A stretch of DNA of 64,000 nucleotides from Ilyonectria destructans. Taxonomy: Eukaryota > Ascomycota > Sordariomycetes > Hypocreales > Nectriaceae. Of the stretch, positions 22,132 through 34,418 are shown piece by piece. Numbering within the stretch: the stretch's first letter is position 1; the number at the start of each line of letters is the position of its first letter. The stretch spans positions 1,364,001 through 1,428,000 of the forward strand of contig JAHEWK010000006.1 in assembly GCA_020740775.1 (NCBI GenBank), in the 5' to 3' direction. Position numbers and translations under genes: made by a program. A model generated the notes under the pieces. That model was not told the DNA's origin. It did no database searches and saw only the letters and a list, made by a program, of their open reading frames with translations.

Positions 22132-24842
22132 GTCTGTGGTGTGCGAATCCGCAGTCGCAAGATGTGTCGAGAGCAAGTATATATATCGGCGATTCGCAGG
22201 GGTCGTCGTGTCGCGAACGCGCGGCCGTCACAGAGTTGAGAGCTTCGGTATACACCAGGAGCGCGAATTGGTGCTGGCTATAACATGCCTCGAGGGCGGG
22301 CGTGGTAGGGTTGGTTTGGGCGTCAAGGGACCTTGAATTGCCTTGTGCAGCAACAGGTCCACGGTCGCCGGATCAGATTGTCGTCTCGCGATGATGCTCC
22401 CGGCGCTGCCAAAAGGACAACTTACCGTAACCAGAAGCGTCGCTGATAGCTCATCCTTGCTCAGGGTCCAGGCGCTGATTGGCCGGATTTCGGAAGTGGG
22501 ATAAAGTCGTGCCGAGATCAGCTCTGTCCCACGTGTCAAGACTGTGATCAAGTCACGGAAATGGCCAATAGTTATCAGCGGCGATTCAGAGTTTCTGCAA
22601 CCGGAATTCGCCGTGGAGGAGAGTTTGAAGGATGCACATGTATAGCAATGTCATACTTACAGCGAAAAGGCGCATTCGGTTCATATAACACGGCATAGCT
22701 GGTGTTTCTTCTTAAACCAGCCGACGAATATGACACGAACGAATCCTACATGAGTCCATACCCTCGAACCTTCCCCTTGCTTCTTTCTACCCATTGCGAG
22801 ACATGCCGATTTTTTGGAATTAGAGTTGAAGCTGGAGTTTGAAGGCGGAACTGAGCCTTCAGCGAAGTAAAAATGTTTGAGAGATATGGCTGTGTAATAC
22901 ACTTAGTTCACCCATCTGCTACCAAACCTGCTCATGTGTCTACCGATTCATAATTGCCATTGCATGGGAACTTGAGTGCGTCAATCTGAGACGTGTCGGT
23001 CGGCTGCAGATCTGATGCATAGTGTGTAATGTCAAAGTGTGTGATGTCTAAAAATATCGATCAGGGGCAAATTCTGGGTCCAGGCCCGCTTGGGGCATCG
23101 CACCTACAGCCTGTACTACGTAGACAACCGGTGCTGATTTTGTCGGCCGACGAAAGGATCGGAAACACTGACAAGCAGATTTAAGGATGAAATGCTTGAA
23201 TGCGCCATGGGGAGGTCTCACTGATGCTTTGTGCGAACGCTTTGCCAGCCTCAAACAAGATTGTGGGATTGTGACATTCTCGAGTGTGGTGTGCCATTTA
23301 CGCCGTTGACACTTGCTTCCAAGGTGCGACAAGGATCATCTTCCATGACAAAGGATCTGCGAATGTGAGGGTGTGCTTACGGGATCGCTCTCGAGCCAAC
23401 CTGGGGTTGCACTCGTGTTTGCGGCATTGGAAGATGGTGATGAACGCCTGGAAACCGAGAAGAGAACTAAGTTATACGACAGTGAATTCGTATCAAGCAC
23501 GAACTGGACCCAGTGGCAATTACGACGCCACTCCCTGAAGGTTGGGGCTGTGGCTCGTGGTCTCCCCTGTGGGATTGCCCAGATAGTGGATGTGCGGGCC
23601 ACGGTGAAAGGAAGCGAAATAGGGGACAAGACAAGCGAACACCATCGTTCACGGGCCCGGCTGGGCTGCCCGCTGGTGAGCTTGGCAGCACCATCTTGGC
23701 AGGCGGATCGGATGTCATTGCCGATCCAATTCTTGGCAAGGCTACTGGCGTCATTTGTTTCTTGGCCTCGAGAACTTCACTCGTGCTCGTCGCGATGAAG
23801 CAACATCCAGGGACGGGACGAGATGGGGAATTTTTAAGCTCGCGGGCGGGATTAGTGAGAAGCAAGGGCCGAGTTTAAATCCAGGCTGGCTAGGTGCGAT
23901 GGATGGATCATGGATCCAAGACGGACCACTTTCTGGGGGGTGGAAAGGATTGCATTACGGTGGGTGGGTTATTGGGTTATTGGGTTATTGGATCATTGGG
24001 TGGGCGCCAACATCCGTGACAGCCGTGTGGGTAACGGGGACGGAGCATCGAGCCGAGAATGTAAATCTGCAGTGACCAAGCTGGAACGCCATTCCAGGGC
24101 AAGTTGGTAATTTACGCAGGAGACGCAGGAGAGGGAGGCAGTGTAGAGTGTAGGGAACCATCCTTCAGCGGCACAAGGGCATCAGACTGTGACAGGTGCT
24201 CCTCCAGCCGGGGACCACCCCTGATGACCACGCCCAAAACCTGCTTTAGTGCGCTGTTTAGTGTGCCGGGCATTGCTCCTGTACTCCGTTGACGCCGAAC
24301 AGTGAGTGGGTGGGAAGCTCGTATACCTGAAAAGCCTGTGGGTGGTGAGGCCCTGAGACCATCCGCCACTAGCGACGTCGCGCCGTCCAATCCGCAGCGC
24401 GCCTCGTACAGTACGGGCTCCCTTCAGGAACCCTCACAGCTGGTAGGTACCTACTCATCCTTACATATTCCCACCCGGCGAGTCCCACCTGCAGACCCCC
24501 GTCACTGCCCGTCACACTCCCCGTTTCTCCTTGGCAACTTGGCACGCTGTCGTTCTCCGGCTTCCGTCGTCCTTCTCTTCCTCCTTCACATCGCCATCGC
24601 CAACACCAACACTCGACCCCATCGTCATTGTTCTTGGCGCCCATTTCACTTCTCTCCAGCGCCGCTCGTTTTCGTCTCATCAGTTCGTGTCATCGCGCAC
24701 CCGTCGCTCATTTCCACCCGTCGATTCCGACATCAACACAAACACACCGTCGTCGACGTCACGACGACTCTGGCCTTCTCGTCGCCCTCACCCCAATTCG
24801 CCCACTTCTTCGCTCGCTCTAAATTCACATCCAACCCTCACA
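22132..24842. other. Divergent intergenic region (erv41 / GH76)
   Basis: 2.7 kb of promoter-like sequence. It contains a short 8-bp tandem repeat at 23966-23997 and, from ~24480 to 24842, a C/T-rich plus-strand leader typical of a filamentous-fungal 5' UTR before the GH76 start. Frames at 23373-23878 and 24302-24985 have no family signature and are treated as chance. Confidence 0.6.
23966..23997. repeat. 8-bp tandem repeat (GGGTTATT)
   Basis: Three perfect GGGTTATT units at 23966-23989, followed by a variant GGATCATT. Confidence 0.85.
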
Positions 24843-26383
24843 ATGAGGTCTTTCTTGGCGAACGGCATTGCCGCATCGCTTATCGCCTCGGCCGGCTTGG
24901 TCCGCGCCCAGTACAGCATCGATTCCGATTGTGCGAATCCTGCCCTCCCACCACGCGCAACCTACTAACGCCTCATCACAGCTGATATCAAGAAGACGGC
25001 TGCTAACGTCGCCTGGGATATGCTTCAGTACTACCATGGTAATGAAAGTGGCGCAACCGTAGGAATCCTGCCCGGTCCTCCTCCCGCTGGAGACTATTAC
25101 TGGTGGGAGGCTGGTGCCATGTGGGGGACATTGATGGATTACTGGCGCTGTACTGGAGACGACTCATACAACGACCTCATCATGGCCGCCATGCAGCACC
25201 AGGCTGGACCTGACGCCGACTACCAGCCTAGCAACGTCACCCTGTCCCTGGGAAACGATGATCAAGGCTTCTGGGGCATGTCCGCCATGCTTGCCGCTGA
25301 GCTCGCCTTCCCCGATCCTCCGTCCGACCAGCCCGGCTGGCTGGCTCTGGCCCAGGCTGTCTTCAACACCCAGGCTAACCCGGATCGACACGACAAAACT
25401 TGCAACGGTGGTCTGCGATGGCAGATTCCTTTCTCTAACAACGGCTATGACTACAAGAACAGTCAGCGTCCCCGTTCCCATGAACCGTACACGGTTTGCT
25501 AACATGGTTTCCAGGTATTGCCAACGGTTGCTTCTTCAATCTGGGCGCTAGACTTGCCCGCTATACCGACAACTCGACCTATGCCGATTGGGCTGAGAAG
25601 ACCTGGGATTGGATGTACGGCGTGGGGTATATCGACAACGAAAACTACCACATCTACGACGGCGCTCACGTCCAGACGAACTGCACCGATATCAACAAGG
25701 CCCAGTTCTCTTACAACACCGGCGTCCTTCTTCAGGGTGCCGCCCACATGTACAACTACGTAAGTCAAACCCGTAGTCTCGTAACGATACTCCTCAGACA
25801 CTAACACCCAGCCAAGACCAATGGATCCAAGACCTGGGAGACCAGACTTACCAAGCTCGTCGACGCCACCCTCAACGTCTTCTTCCCTACCGATATCGCC
25901 TACGAGATCTCTTGCGAGTCCTACAACACTTGCACCACCGATATGTTGTCCTTCAAGGGCTACACCCATCGATGGATGTCCGTCGCCACCAAGATTGCCC
26001 CTTTCACCTCTGAGAAGATCCTGCCCGTGCTGGCCACCTCGGCAGCTGCCGCCATCAAGCAGTGCACTGGCGGTGCTAACGGCCGCCTCTGCGGCTTCAA
26101 GTGGAAGAGCGGGGTTTATGATGGCAAGACCGGTGTTGGCCAGCAGATGAACGTCTTGGCCGCTGTGTCGTCTCTTCTCATTGAGAACACGCCTCCTCCT
26201 GTCACTGCTAAGCACGGTGGTACCTCCAAGGGCAACTCAGATGCTGGTACCAAGGGAGATAGCAACTTCCAGAGCAACAACAAGCCCGCCACCTCTGCCG
26301 ACAAGGCTGGCGCTGGTATCCTTACCTTCCTCGTCCTGGCAACTGCCTGCGGCATGTTTGGATGGATGAGCTTCGGAGAGTAA
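24843..26383 (+). CDS. GPI-anchored GH76 alpha-1,6-mannanase-like protein (Dcw1/Dfg5 family)
   Basis: Cell-surface glycosidase or transglycosidase thought to transfer GPI-proteins into the cell wall. The exons 24843-24930, 24982-25461, 25515-25759 and 25817-26383 give 459 residues; all introns are GT-AG and 51-57 bp. The N-terminal signal peptide [20 protein letters not shown] is followed by the GH76 fold: [44 protein letters not shown] and the Asp pair in [14 protein letters not shown] that GH76 enzymes use for catalysis. The last acceptor is at CCAAG (25816), not at the CAG five bases earlier, because only that one keeps [14 protein letters not shown] in frame. A Ser/Thr-rich spacer and a C-terminal hydrophobic stretch ([18 protein letters not shown]) complete a GPI signal. 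Confidence 0.95.
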
Positions 26384-27873
26384 ACGTTGTCAGTTGAAAC
26401 TCTAACCATATACCAGTGTTTCCCTGCAGCAATTTGGAGGGATGGGAGAAACGATATCAAATCGTGGCGTTGGATTGGATGATTGGATGTACATGGCCTG
26501 GCACGGCTGGTTCTTTTTTATATTTGGGTTGTTAAGTTGGGTCCCCGAATTCGTCAGATGACGAAGGGGGACGGTTTACTATTATCGCCAGAATCCTGGA
26601 GCTTTCAGCCCTATCAGTGGATCCAGTTTGGATCTCGAAGGAGGAGACGGCTAGATTCAGAAATATCTGCAATACGTTGTAGGTAATTGTGTAATTGAAA
26701 CTACATTTTATGAAATGTTTTCTTGGCTTGACGCCTTGGCCTCTTGGTATATTGCATCCTGGTCTCTCTCCACGTGGTCTTCGCTTGGCAAAACTCTGTG
26801 ACCTGTCCCGTCTCTTGGCAGTTCGAAAAGGGACGAATGGGGAATTATAGTAGAGTACTGCTACTCGAAGACATGCATCTTGCTATTCGTACACATGTAT
26901 GAGTTCCTTTACCTAGGCCGCAGCCAAACCAATGTACCTGGCATGCGCAGTCGAAGGGTACAATATGAGGCTAAGGGCCCACCTGTATTATTACATCTAA
27001 CCTAATAAGTCAAATTAAAAAATCCTTAAGGATAAATGATAAGATCAACCCTTGGGGAAATGTCATTGCGAACTAACCTCCAACAGATGAGCTGAGAAAC
27101 ATATAGAGAGGGTCCATCACAAGGTCGACTGTTGCCTCGGCCTCCTGCCGGTGCTACGCAATGGTCCAATGTCACTGTGGCATAGATTTCATGCCTGTGC
27201 ATGAGAGATGGGATAAAAGAAATATTTAAAGAACCACTGGTTAGTTCTGGTAATAAAAGCTTGATTATCGTCACACGTCCTTGCGATAGGGCCAACGTGA
27301 CTTGACCACCACGAACTAGGACAACGGGGTTCAAGCCTTGGCAAATTTACTGTATCATTGAGTTTTCTTCGTGTTGACAATATAATTCGGTGACATGGGC
27401 TAGAGAGACTATCTTGGAGTCTCAGCCTATCAAGGTTTATATCGTGAGAGAATAGGCCTGGGAGTATGGATTTGTAAGGCTGTGCGCGGGGTGCCCTGCG
27501 CCAAAGGCCCGGACAGCCCTTGGAGGTTTATATTAAGATGCGCGGTGAAGTTTCTGCATGTTATGTGGATAATGATTGGCTTTTTGGTCTATCAATGGCA
27601 CACCACCTAGCTCCTGGCAGGGTAGAGGGGATAATGTTGGGAGGGAGTAAGTTGAGAAAATGGGGAGGCAGAGGTCAAGCACCGAGGATTTTGTAGGTCC
27701 TAGGTCAAGTTATGGCGTGATATGAAACTAGTTAGGAGGTCTAAAATAGATGGTGTCTCCAGGTTAATGATGCAGGAGGGAGTGTCGAGCAAGGGGATGC
27801 ACTATGGGGAGCTAGCCATGGTAAGGGAATGGGATACTGCCTTTCTAGTTATCAAGATTACTTTGCGGTTCTT
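26384..27873. other. Intergenic region, AT-rich in part
   Basis: 3' flank of the GH76 gene, then AT-rich sequence from about 26980. No frame or domain was recognised. The missing two-thirds of the adjacent MFS transporter relic would have lain here on the minus strand, but I see no trace of it. Confidence 0.55.
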
Positions 27874-28233
27874 TCATACGAGACTGCCCGCCAGTATAGT
27901 TCGCCGACGACCAGCATAGTCACTCACCGTGCCGGCAATGCCAGCTCCCACAAAGGCACCAGCTGCGAGGAGGTATGTCACGAGACCGATTTCCGCAGTG
28001 CTGGGGTTGAACCTGTCATTGAAGGAGTGACTAACGACAGCTGGCGAAGTAAGTAAGTCATAAGTTTAACAGAGACGGGTCAGAGCCATCAAATGGTTCG
28101 ATGGTCCATGGGGGAAGGTGGTGAATGGCTTACCTTCGGCCACGATATTGAGGTCGTAACCATACAGGAAACTTCCCAGAGCAGCAAACACTCCACCATG
28201 AATTAGTGGACCGTAGACAGCGTTGCTATTGTT
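27874..28233 (-). pseudogene. 5' fragment of an MFS sugar transporter
   Basis: Two exon-like pieces on the minus strand encode the start of a sugar-porter MFS protein. Piece 1 (28233-28134) reads AVYGPLIHGGVFAALGSFLY then GYDLNIVAE, the TM1 region. After an apparent 93-bp GT-AG intron (28133-28041), piece 2 (28040-27874) reads AVVSHSFNDRFNPSTAEIGL, VTYLLAAGAFVGAGIAGTVS and DYAGRRRTILAGSLV, then TGA. This is TM2 and the conserved GRR loop. The family has about 500 residues and 12 helices; only about 90 residues remain. No initiator Met is clear. The splice sites and codons of what remains look well kept, so the truncation may be recent. Confidence 0.8.
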
Positions 28234-28926
28234 CTAGGTGTGTTTGGCAACCGCAATAGGTGGTTTAGTATGAGATTCTGAGTCGAGTTCGTTTCGGTTA
28301 GGCTACAGCAATCGATGCGAGGATATGAGCATATGTAAACCAACCAGACGTCGCAGATCAGCTCAGTCGACGCCGACGCTCGGTATGAATTGTTACCAGA
28401 ACTCGGCTTCAGCTGGTCATTTGGTGGCGTGGGAATGGCGGCATCGATCGATCGCGGGATGGGCTCCAATGAGGATGGCGCTTTTCCGCTCCTTGTCCGG
28501 TCTATTGAACTGGGATGCCTCCCCGCAAAGGCACGAGCTGCCGAGATCCGCGCCAATGGTAGATGAGCTGAAAACTTAATTCGGGTGGTTTTATAATCAT
28601 ATCGGCTCGGAAGGTCAACTTCCGCCCTATTACTGGTATTTCTGCCACAGCGTTGTATACTTGTCATATAGACCGATACTTGCTATGTAGCGTATCTTCT
28701 CTATATGCTTTTAACTCCATTGATAAAGCAATCTAGCTGGTAATATCGACTTCTAACTGTTAATTCTACAACTTATCAAGATCAAAGTTATAAAGGAGGC
28801 TCGTATGGAGCCCTGGTCTTGGAAATTCATCCCTTGGTACAAGGAAAGACCTGAGGCATATTCTTAACTTACGGACCCCTGTGGCCTGCAGATTACCCCG
28901 CTGCTTTGTCGGGAATTTGGCTTCAT
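28234..28926. other. Intergenic region
   Basis: Sits between the transporter relic and the arabinofuranosidase promoter. The 28203-28667 minus frame has no family signature. AT-rich from about 28660. Nothing else was supported. Confidence 0.55.
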
Positions 28927-28999
28927 CCCCGCGGGGAGCTGCCGATGTCTGGGGGAAAGCCGGTGGCGGACCAGGTGATTGGCGATTCCCGCCCCCCAG
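28927..28999 (+). promoter_or_regulatory. Cluster of CreA-like SYGGRG motifs upstream of the arabinofuranosidase gene
   Basis: Matches to the CreA/CRE1 carbon-repression consensus 5'-SYGGRG-3' occur at 28931-28936 (GCGGGG), 28949-28954 (CTGGGG), and on the minus strand at 28932-28927 (GCGGGG) and 28999-28994 (CTGGGG). The first plus and minus sites overlap as a palindrome. They lie about 370-440 bp before the ATG, where glucose repression of a hemicellulase gene would be expected. A TATATAAT sequence occurs near 29236. Confidence 0.5.
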
Positions 29000-29369
29000 T
29001 TTAGCTTCAGCTTTGCTTGAACTCTTGGTTAACCCTGTCGGCCTTGATTGCCTTCTTCGGTTGTAGTCGAGGGATGGAATATTGTACCGAGATTTCTATA
29101 CTTCGTCATGATCATCAAACCAATGGTTACCTAGTGACCATTGCTCGGTCAAACTGCAGCCGAACTATCGTCAAGTCGGCGCATCTAAGCCCAACGAGGA
29201 CAGTATCATCATTGTAGTGCTATCGATTGATCTTCTATATAATACATGTCATTTTCTTGGTTCATCGGACCGGCCATCTTGGAACAACCATCTGATTCTC
29301 GTTCAGGTTACTCTACACCTAACCACCATCAGTCTCAGCAAGCGCGGCCTTGGCCATTTGTCCTTCGAG

Positions 29370-31417
29370 ATGCGTCTGCTGTATCTTTTCTCGGCTCTTC
29401 TGGGGTCAGTCAGTGCATTGAGCCTCTCTGTGGCATCCTCCGGCGGCAATCAATCAAGCCAGCTCCTCTATGGCCTGCTCTATGAAGTGAGTCCACTCGG
29501 CGGCTACCACGACGCTGGCAGAAGATACTAATACAACTTGCTAGGACATCTACCATTCAGGTGATGGTGGCCTGTATGGCGAACTGATCCGCAATCGAGC
29601 TTTCCAGGGCTCCGCCGTTGCCCGGCGTGTTAGCTTTGACCCAACCACTGACTTCTGGCACCCCGTTGGAGATGTCGAATTGTCCATTGCCGACACCACA
29701 CCTCTCTCGTCCAGCCTCCCTCATCACCTTCAAATCAAGGTGCCTACGGGTGCCAAAGGTCCTGTTGGCTTCTACAACGACGGCTTCTGGGGCTTCAATG
29801 TGGACGTCGCCAAACGGTACATTGCCAGCCTGTACATCAGGGCCGACTACACTGGCGAGATCGACACCTCCTTCCGCAACACCATCTCTGGCCAGACTCT
29901 GTCCTCATCTGCCATCAAGGTGGACCAGAAGAGTTCTGACGGCTGGGTTCAGGTGTGGACGCCCACCTTCATGCCGGGCAAGTCTCCTGGCAACCCAAAC
30001 AACACCTTTTACTTCACGTTTGACGGAGAGAAACTAGCCGGAAAGACGATTGATGTGAACCTCTTAAGCCTCTTTAAGCAGACGTTCCTAGATCGCTCAA
30101 ACGGTTTGCGCCAAGATCTGGCCGAATCCGTTGAGGAACTGGGCCATAGCTGGATTCGGTTGCCTGGAGGCAATAACATGCAAGGTCTTCGACGCCCTCT
30201 GCACTGGACGTGGAACCAGACTATCGGAGCCCTGAAGGATCGTTCCGGTCATATTGGGGTATGGGGCGACATCAACACCAATGGGTTTGGCCTCTTGGAG
30301 CAGATGCAGATGGCTCGGGACCTCAACCTGACGGTAGTGCTGGGCGTCCATGCTGGGCTTTATCTGAACGGCGATGTTGTTGCCCCGGCCGATATGCAGC
30401 CGTACGTTGACATGGCACTTAATGAGCTCGAGTTTTTGAATGCAAGTAATAGCCCTACTCCAGTTGCAGAATGGTTTTGTACTGACTAATATTCAGGGCG
30501 ATGCTTCTACTAAGTACGGCGCTTTGCGCTCGTCGTTGGGCTATCCCAAGTCATTCAACGTGCAATGGGTCGAGATTGGCAACGAAGACTATCTCAACGG
30601 CGGAACCAAATCCTACTACGACTACCGCTTCAACACGCTTTACAAAGCCCTCAAGCAAAAGTACCCCGACATGCACTTTGTGGCTACCATCAACCCGTCG
30701 CCATCTCCCGACAAGGGCAAAGGTGGAATGATCGATTTGCACATCTACGACAGCCAAGACCATTTTGCCAGCCTCTACAATACGTTCGACCAAGCGAGCA
30801 GGGACTTTCCCGTCTTTGTTGCAGAGTACGCCGCAATCCGGTCTTTCGGCAACGGCGGCCCAGAGATCGGTGCGCAGACCTTTGGCATGTCGTGCGCCGA
30901 AGCGATTTTCCTTCTAGGCATCGAGAGGAACTCGGACATCATCCTTGGGTCGGCCTACGGTGCTTTGATAAAGCAGTACGACGAGGAGCCCAGCACCGTG
31001 GCCGTCATCAAGCACACGGCTAACGACATCCTGAGGTCGATGACCTACTACGTCCAGAAGCTGTTCGCCCACAACATGGGAACCGAGACACTCCCAGTCA
31101 AAGCTTCTGACGGGGGTATTGGACCAGTGTACTGGTCTGCCACAAAGAGAAGCGATGCCACGATTCTGAAGTTGGTGAATTATAATGGACAGACTGGCAG
31201 CTCCAATGCCGTGCAGGTTGTCATTGAGGACTCGGATGCCACGCAGGCAACACTGACCGTCTTGTCTGCCGAGAACGATCAGAGTGTCAACAATCTCCCC
31301 GCACTGGGAGGGGAGGCAAGCAAGCTCACGACAAAGACAGTCAAGGGGACGAAGGGCAAGTTTTCTGTTGTTTTCGACAAACCCTATGAGATTGCTATCT
31401 TGGAAGTCAGCAATTGA
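29370..31417 (+). CDS. abfA: Secreted alpha-L-arabinofuranosidase, GH51
   Basis: Releases L-arabinose side chains from arabinoxylan and pectic arabinan outside the cell. The exons 29370-29486, 29545-30441 and 30497-31417 join to 644 residues, near the ~630 of fungal AbfA enzymes. Signal peptide MRLLYLFSALLGSVSALS. The fold is recognisable from YGLLYE-DIYHSGDGGLYGE and RNRAFQGS, the Gly/Trp-rich GFWGFNVDVAKRYIASLYIR, HSWIRLPGGNNMQG, the acid/base Glu in WVEIGNEDYLNGG and the nucleophile Glu in VFVAEYAAIR. Intron 1 (29487-29544) is GT-AG; intron 2 (30442-30496) is GC-AG and joins EFLN to GDASTKYG. CreA-like sites lie upstream. It has no obvious operon-like partner and stands alone among long gaps. 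Confidence 0.95.
30442..30496 (+). other. GC-AG intron of the GH51 gene
   Basis: The donor is GCAAGT and the acceptor is TTCAG, 55 bp, phase 0, with a CTAAT branch-like site near 30486. Using the nearby GTAATA at 30446 as donor would break the reading frame with GDASTKYG, which related enzymes keep at this place. Confidence 0.85.
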
Positions 31418-34020
31418 GCTTGAGACTAAGACACAGGAGGACGAGGAGTCCCTCGCGTTTTCCTGTCAATTATTCTCAAATTAACTAGTCAATACTCGAA
31501 CCATTCTGACTGATGTTTACTCTCGCACTTGACGCGCTTTCCGCGTCTGTAACGGGTCTTTATCAAGTTGCCTTCAGCGAGATGGTCGAGCAGGTGACTG
31601 AGAGGACATTGATCAGATCGGAGACAACGTCCACCGCCTATTGCAGTATGCTGGTAATAATGTGTAACTACTCTAGACGAACAAGAATTTCTACTTTCTC
31701 CGTCTCACTTTATGCTCCGATTGCATATACTCATCAATTCATTATTTATAGCTATGAAATCATGTTCCCACACCGTGTCACATTCCAGATATCTCTCGTC
31801 AGAGGGAAGCGACTCTCCGGGATAGCTGCAAGCGCTTTATTTGGCATAGCGGCAAAGGACGATACTGGCCCTGGCGACAAAATCGCCTGTAGAGATTTCT
31901 ATTGGAATAACGCTAGAATCCAATGAGTATACTTGGGTTCTGGCTGGCAATAGTAATATAAGATTTCTGGCCTAACTAATATGTCTACAGTGTAAAATTT
32001 GGATAGAATATATACTGTAAAAATAGGGTTCCTCAGGCTGTTACAGTCCATGAGCATGTCTTCGTCCATCCAGACTAGTTGGAAACACCAGGACGCATGG
32101 TCTGTCGATTCCCATCAAGCCATTACCTAACAGTTTCCTGCGCCCCTGACTCGGCCGTGCTCTCCGCTCGGCTGGGCTGGGGATGTCCATTCCAGCGGCC
32201 GTGCTAAGATCTGGAGATCCGGGGAAAGGGAGCTCTGGTGGAGAGATTTGGCAGAGGCCAGGGTCTGATGAATGTTTCGAGATGTTGTACATGTGGTTTT
32301 GTCTCCAATGGTTGTGGTGAAGAATTCGATGATCTGGACAGCTGGGTGCGAGACATGGCATTGAAAAAGGCTTGGCGGTCGTCGGGCACCTTGGAAGAGT
32401 GTAAACTATACAGAGGAATGCGAAGAGTCTCGAAAGAGGCGGGGAAGCTCTCAGGACGGTAGATGCCGTGAAAATGGGCTTTTTGAGGCTGTCGTCCGTC
32501 CTTCCAGACTCAGTTGGAGGTCCAGATTTGGGTGAGGCGGGAGCTCCCGCCCCTGATCTAGCAGCCACAAAGACTAAACCAGAGCAGAACGCCTGAGTCA
32601 GAAACGCCCGTTATGACGAATTATCCTTTTGCTTTTGAGTTTGAGCGGCGATGATCTATTCTGACTCCTTCATCTCAAGTCGCCATTCTTCAAGCCCATC
32701 ACTCCATCACCCATCGCCTTCGCCGTAGCCCGACGGTCAGCATCGGACCCTCCCGCCACTCGCTGTTCCAGATGAGCCGGTGGCTGAACAACGTATGTAC
32801 AGGAGACAGGAACACAAGACAGCGAAGGCTCTGGAGTACCGCCAATTCCGAACCAGGCATGCAGGGGAACCCACGAGATGGCTCAACTTTTCAAGCTTGG
32901 ACCAGTGAAAGAGTCATTTGCCCACACACGTTTGAGCTGTGGCCATGCTTGGCTCCTGCGTGACGACGACAGCTCGCCATCACAAGGTCACAGGCAATGA
33001 CCCAGAAGCCCAGTCTTTCCACTTGCCCCAGAGCCCGGCAGAACCAAGCAGAAGCGAAAGAAGAGAAAAATTCTCCTGCAAATGGCGGCAACCGGTGGAT
33101 CCCCCAGACTCGCAACCCTGGCCCAGGGGAGATGCTATGAAAAGCAGTCCAATCACCCCGGCGGCGTGCTGGAGCAGCTGGAGTGTTACCTCAGGATCCT
33201 AGACCATCCGCGACGCCAAATGGCCTAGGCGCCGCGCTAGCACTCGCTTCTGGATTTCTATGGGGTAACGATTACATACAACAAACTCGGGATCCAGGAA
33301 CCTCGAGCCCGCGTGACAGCGCCAGCCAGCTCCAGCCAGCGCCATTTCAAACCGCAAATCCATCACAAGGGCGGCGAGGTTGCCGTTAACTGCAAAGCGT
33401 CCAGGCTGGGGGCATCAGATGGGCCGTTTAGGGCCGTCAGGCGCCCCATCCACGCACTGTGCCAGCGGGGTTCTCGCTTTGTATTTTCTCATCCTACGCC
33501 GGCCTTTTCGCCACGGGAGTCCACCAAAGCCCACTGAAGTCCACAGTGCGCGCAAAGAAAATTACCGCCTCCCCACCTGACCGCACCGTCTCACGTTCCC
33601 ATCGCGAGCGAGACCCAGCCAAGGAATGGCGACATGACGAACAATCCAACAACGTGCCGCACCAACGCGCACCAAAACGCGGGGGAAGAGCCCGGCAAGG
33701 CCACGATGTCATGGCGACGGGCCATTTGTGGAGAGGGAAAAAGCTTTCCTGTCAGTCGCCTGACCTTGTCTGACGCCGCAACCGTGGCCCCAGCTATAAC
33801 TACCAAGGACATCACGACAATCCGAGACAGCCTCCCTCCATTCCAAACTCAATCACAACTTCAACTACAAAGCTCATCCTCACACCTCTTCCCTGTGACT
33901 CTTCTCTCAGCCACCGACCACACCCTCAACACATTGGAAGCCAATTGCTAGCTCCCTCACCCACCCACCCACTTCTTTACACAACTCTGTCTTACACCAA
34001 GACATCCCCCTCTATCAAAA
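31418..34020. other. Intergenic region upstream of the DUF3602 gene
   Basis: 2.6 kb. The 32041-32568 minus frame and the small plus frames at 33183-33951 have no recognisable domain. The last ~200 bp before 34021 are C/A-rich and read like a 5' leader. No other feature was found. Confidence 0.6.
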
Positions 34021-34418
34021 TGCCCAACTACATCGTCACCGAGTCCTCCCCCTCCACCACCGCTTTCATGCGCTCCGGCCGCGGTGGTGCCGGCAACGTC
34101 GTCCGCGTCGCCAACACCCACAAGGCTTCGTCTCACTCCGTGCCTACCATCACTCCCTCGCGCCGCTTCTTCAGCGGTATTGGTGGAGCTGGCAACGCCC
34201 ACCAGGCTAGCGAGCGCCCTGCCCTCTCTCTCGAGGAGGAGTACGACCGCGTCGCCGCCCGCGACCAGGCCTCCATGGGCCACGTCGGTATTGGCGGTGC
34301 CGGCAATGTCTACCGCCGCAAGGCCAGCGACGCCGCCTCCGATGTGAGCTCCAGCAGCACCGAGAGCGTCAAGGGCAAGCTGTGGGCTCGCGTCAGCGGC
34401 ACCTTCAACCGCGACTAA
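34021..34418 (+). CDS. Small DUF3602 (Par32-like) protein
   Basis: A 132-residue intronless protein (counting the stop, 398 bp). It carries the Gly-rich repeat of the DUF3602/Par32 family three times: SGRGGAGNV (near residue 19), GIGGAGNAHQ (near 53) and GIGGAGNVYRR (near 90). It is Ser-rich between them and ends KLWARVSGTFNRD. In yeast, Par32 is phosphorylated after TORC1 inhibition and controls ammonium transporters; that role is family knowledge, not visible here. The ATG at 34021 is used because the upstream in-frame ATG at 33945 is followed by leader-like, low-complexity sequence. No membrane segment. Confidence 0.85.

Noticed and set aside
30440..30496. ATG at 30440 as the start of a separate GH51-like gene
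   Set aside because: The frame is the downstream exon of one GH51 gene; the preceding exon carries the signal peptide and N-terminal half.
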